NCBI RefSeq assembly: GCF_028737215.1
Contig: NZ_JAQZAM010000007.1
Coordinates: 124,001-188,000, forward strand
Reading direction: 5' to 3'
DNA: 64,000 bases
From: Actinomycetospora chibensis
Lineage (GTDB): Bacteria; Actinomycetota; Actinomycetes; Mycobacteriales; Pseudonocardiaceae
Below, one piece after another: positions 62,308 to 64,000 of the stretch. The notes under the pieces are model-generated. The model had not been told where the DNA came from, ran no database searches, and saw only the letters and a program-made list of their open reading frames with translations. Every line of letters begins with the position of its first letter. Within the stretch, counting starts at the first letter, position 1. The position numbers and the translations under genes are program-made.

Positions 62308-63317
62308 GGCGGGTCCTGCTCGTCCTGCTGGCGGCCGCCGGCCTCCTCGTGCCCGGGGTGGCGCTGGCGGAGCCCCAGGTCCGCTGCACGCTGGACGACG
62401 AGCGGCTGGCCGAGGCGTCCGGGCTCGTCGCCGAGCCCGGGGGCACCTACGCGGTCGTCAACGACAGCGGTAACGCGAGCACCGTCTACGTGCTCGACGA
62501 CCGTTGCGCCGTGGTCGGCGAGCGTGAGGTGCCCGAGCAGGGCCGCGACGTCGAGGACCTGGCCCGCGGCGCGGACGGCACCCTCTGGATCGCCGACATC
62601 GGCGACAACGGTCGTCGGCGCAGCTCGGTGGCCGTGCTGCGGCTGGCGCCCGGTGGGGAGGAGACCGTCGCGCGGTTCGCCTACCCGGACGGCGTCCACG
62701 ACGCCGAGTCGCTGCTGGTGCCCGGCGACGACCGCCCGGTGATCGTCACCAAGGACCTCAGCGGGCGCAGCGGGGTGTACGTGGCCGAGCGGCACCCGGA
62801 CGGTTCCGATGAACCCGGGCCGCTGCGGCGGGCCGGCGAGGTCGTGGTGCCCGGCGAGGCGATCACCAGCGTCGGCTCGGGCACCTACACCGGTGGCGCG
62901 ATCTCCGCCGACGGCCGGGTCGTCGCGCTGCGCACCTACACCGACGCCTGGCTCTACCCGGCGCCGGGCGGCACCGCGACCGCCGAGGACGTCGTCACCG
63001 CGCTGGCGTCGCCGCCGGTGCGCGTCCCGCTGTCCGGCGAGGTCCAGGGCGAGGCGCTGGCCTTCACCCCGGACGGGACGTTGCTGGCGACGGGGGAGAC
63101 GCCGTCGGGCGAGCGGCCGGCGCCCCTGCTCGCCGTGCCCGGCGCGACGACGCTGGCGACCGAGGGCACGCCGGCCACGTCCGCCGGCAGGCCGGCCCCG
63201 GAGCGCGCCGGCCTCCCGGAGCCGCTCACCAGCATCGGCGTGGTCGTCGCCGTCGCCCTCGGGGTGTTCGCGCTCGTCGCCGTCGTGGCCGTGGTGCGCC
63301 GGCGCTCTTCCCGGTAG
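62304..63317 (+). CDS. Exported beta-propeller-like protein with C-terminal membrane anchor
   Basis: 337 aa if a CTG codon at 62304, overlapping the hflX stop, is the start. This gives a signal peptide RRVLLVLLAAAGLLVPGVALA with cleavage before EP. The first standard start (GTG 62349) would delete most of the signal. The mature part has propeller-like repeats (GRDVEDLARGADGTLWIADI, GRSGVYVAERHPDG, AISADGRVVALRTYTDAWLY), then a Pro/Ala linker and a terminal helix (IGVVVAVALGVFALVAVVAV) with RRRSSR. It would face outside. Function unknown. Confidence 0.65.
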   Translation: MRRVLLVLLAAAGLLVPGVALAEPQVRCTLDDERLAEASGLVAEPGGTYAVVNDSGNASTVYVLDDRCAVVGEREVPEQGRDVEDLARGADGTLWIADIGDNGRRRSSVAVLRLAPGGEETVARFAYPDGVHDAESLLVPGDDRPVIVTKDLSGRSGVYVAERHPDGSDEPGPLRRAGEVVVPGEAITSVGSGTYTGGAISADGRVVALRTYTDAWLYPAPGGTATAEDVVTALASPPVRVPLSGEVQGEALAFTPDGTLLATGETPSGERPAPLLAVPGATTLATEGTPATSAGRPAPERAGLPEPLTSIGVVVAVALGVFALVAVVAVVRRRSSR

Positions 63318-63405
63318 CAGCGACGTCGGTGCCTCCGGCGAGGATGACGGTCATGTCCGCATCGCGCGCCGGGTCCCTCGTCGACGCCATCACCGGCGAC
63401 ACCGC

Positions 63406-64000
63406 TCAGAGTCGCCGCAGGACCGCCACGACCTTGCCGAGCACGGTGGCGTCCTCGCCGGGGATGGGCTCGTAGTCGACGTTGTGGGGGAGCAGCCAGA
63501 CCCGGCCGTCCTTGCGCTTGAAGGTCTTCACCGTGGCCTCGCCGTCGATCATCGCGGCGACGATCTCGCCGTTGTCGGCCACCGGCTGCTGGCGGACGAC
63601 CACCCAGTCGCCATCGGTGATCGCGGCGTCGACCATCGAGTCGCCGGCGACGCGCAGGAGGAACAACGACCCCTCGCCGACCAGCTCGCGCGGCAGGGGG
63701 AAGACGTCCTCGACGGCCTGCTCGGCGAGGATCGGCCCACCGGCGGCGATGCGACCGACGACGGGCACGAACGTCGGCGCGGGCCGGTCCGCGCGGATCT
63801 CCTCGGTGTGATCGGCCGTGTCGGCGCCCTCGAGCTCCTCGGGCAGGCGCACGTCGAGCGCACGCGGGCGGTTGGGGTCGCGCCGGAGGTAGCCCTTCTT
63901 CTCCAGGGTGCGCATCTGGTGGGCGACCGACGACGTGGAGGTCAGCCCGACCGCGTCGCCGATCTCACGCACGCTCGGCGGGTAGCCCTGGCGCTCGACG
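63406..64000 (-). CDS. lexA: SOS repressor LexA, 5' end outside the window
   Basis: The last about 198 codons are present; the start lies beyond base 64000. N-terminal winged helix ([39 protein letters not shown]), a linker, then the S24 peptidase domain with cleavage site region [14 protein letters not shown], nucleophile Ser in [11 protein letters not shown] and Lys in [10 protein letters not shown]. It represses the recA SOS box seen at 37.5 kb. Convergent with the propeller-like gene. Confidence 0.97.
   Translation of the reverse strand, partial: VERQGYPPSVREIGDAVGLTSTSSVAHQMRTLEKKGYLRRDPNRPRALDVRLPEELEGADTADHTEEIRADRPAPTFVPVVGRIAAGGPILAEQAVEDVFPLPRELVGEGSLFLLRVAGDSMVDAAITDGDWVVVRQQPVADNGEIVAAMIDGEATVKTFKRKDGRVWLLPHNVDYEPIPGEDATVLGKVVAVLRRL

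Noticed and set aside
63354-63485. Plus-strand ORF of about 43 codons beginning MTVMSASRAG near the lexA end
   Set aside because: It overlaps the lexA 3' end antisense, has no clear ribosome binding site, and no recognisable family.
1-64000. CRISPR arrays, tRNA or rRNA genes, insertion sequences, prophage or integrase genes
   Set aside because: None found by eye. Repeats present are short tandem units of 14-16 bp without spacers, and no transposase-like or integrase-like protein is encoded.

Overview
The window is about 64 kb of very GC-rich DNA with almost universal G/C at third codon positions, actinobacterial housekeeping genes, many GTG starts and many apparently leaderless mRNAs. Gene order follows the Mycobacterium tuberculosis block Rv2720-Rv2748 closely: ftsK-argA-(rimO)-pgsA-clgR-pspA, then DUF3046-recA-recX, miaB-(Rv2732c-like)-DUF349-miaA, and dapF-hflX-lexA. 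Accessory islands are inserted between these blocks. PQQ biosynthesis genes, an mce-free mycobacterium-like core and a Lhr/Nei2 pair fit a member of the Pseudonocardiales (Pseudonocardia-like). The order-level call is an inference from synteny, not from a marker gene search.

Layout. 1-3.1 kb: tail of a PAP2 phosphatase, glutathione-independent formaldehyde dehydrogenase, a small membrane protein and a Ca2+/cation exchanger. 3.2-10.0 kb: a ten-gene minus-strand PQQ operon. It holds a PQQ-associated protein, a PQQ alcohol dehydrogenase, pqqA2, rubredoxin, an R2-like diiron protein, pqqA1, pqqB, pqqC, pqqD and pqqE, with a strong hairpin after each pqqA. 10.7-18.9 kb: a CYTH-like protein, ftsK, argA, rimO, pgsA, clgR and pspA, with a ClgR-type operator before clgR. 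18.9-37.4 kb: accessory genes. These are AraC/DUF2000, nei2, an MFS pump, an M28 lipoprotein peptidase, an IclR regulator, a zinc-ribbon protein, lhr, a patatin fused to a SnoaL-like domain, a GAP-family membrane protein, a NarL-type two-component pair and a GT39-type membrane protein.

37.4-43.4 kb: DUF3046, recA (LexA box plus a PafBC-type promoter), recX and a mycobacterial Sdh1-like succinate dehydrogenase operon. 43.4-52.6 kb: a DUF3592-like protein, a glutamate-type ABC importer (gluABCD plus a GNAT), an OmpR-type two-component system facing a TAXI lipoprotein, and an APC permease broken by one base. 52.6-64 kb: miaB, a membrane protein, a DUF349 protein, miaA, an MFS pump with a TetR regulator, dapF, hflX, an exported propeller-like protein and the 3' part of lexA.

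Functional reading. The PQQ island encodes cofactor synthesis (PqqA-E), one apoenzyme and a set of redox proteins in one transcription unit. With the nearby formaldehyde dehydrogenase it looks like an alcohol-to-aldehyde-to-acid oxidation module. The dehydrogenase and its partner carry no signal peptide, which is unusual, and the diiron protein plus rubredoxin have no assigned role in PQQ metabolism. This is the most interesting system here. No tRNA, rRNA, CRISPR array, transposase or prophage gene was seen.
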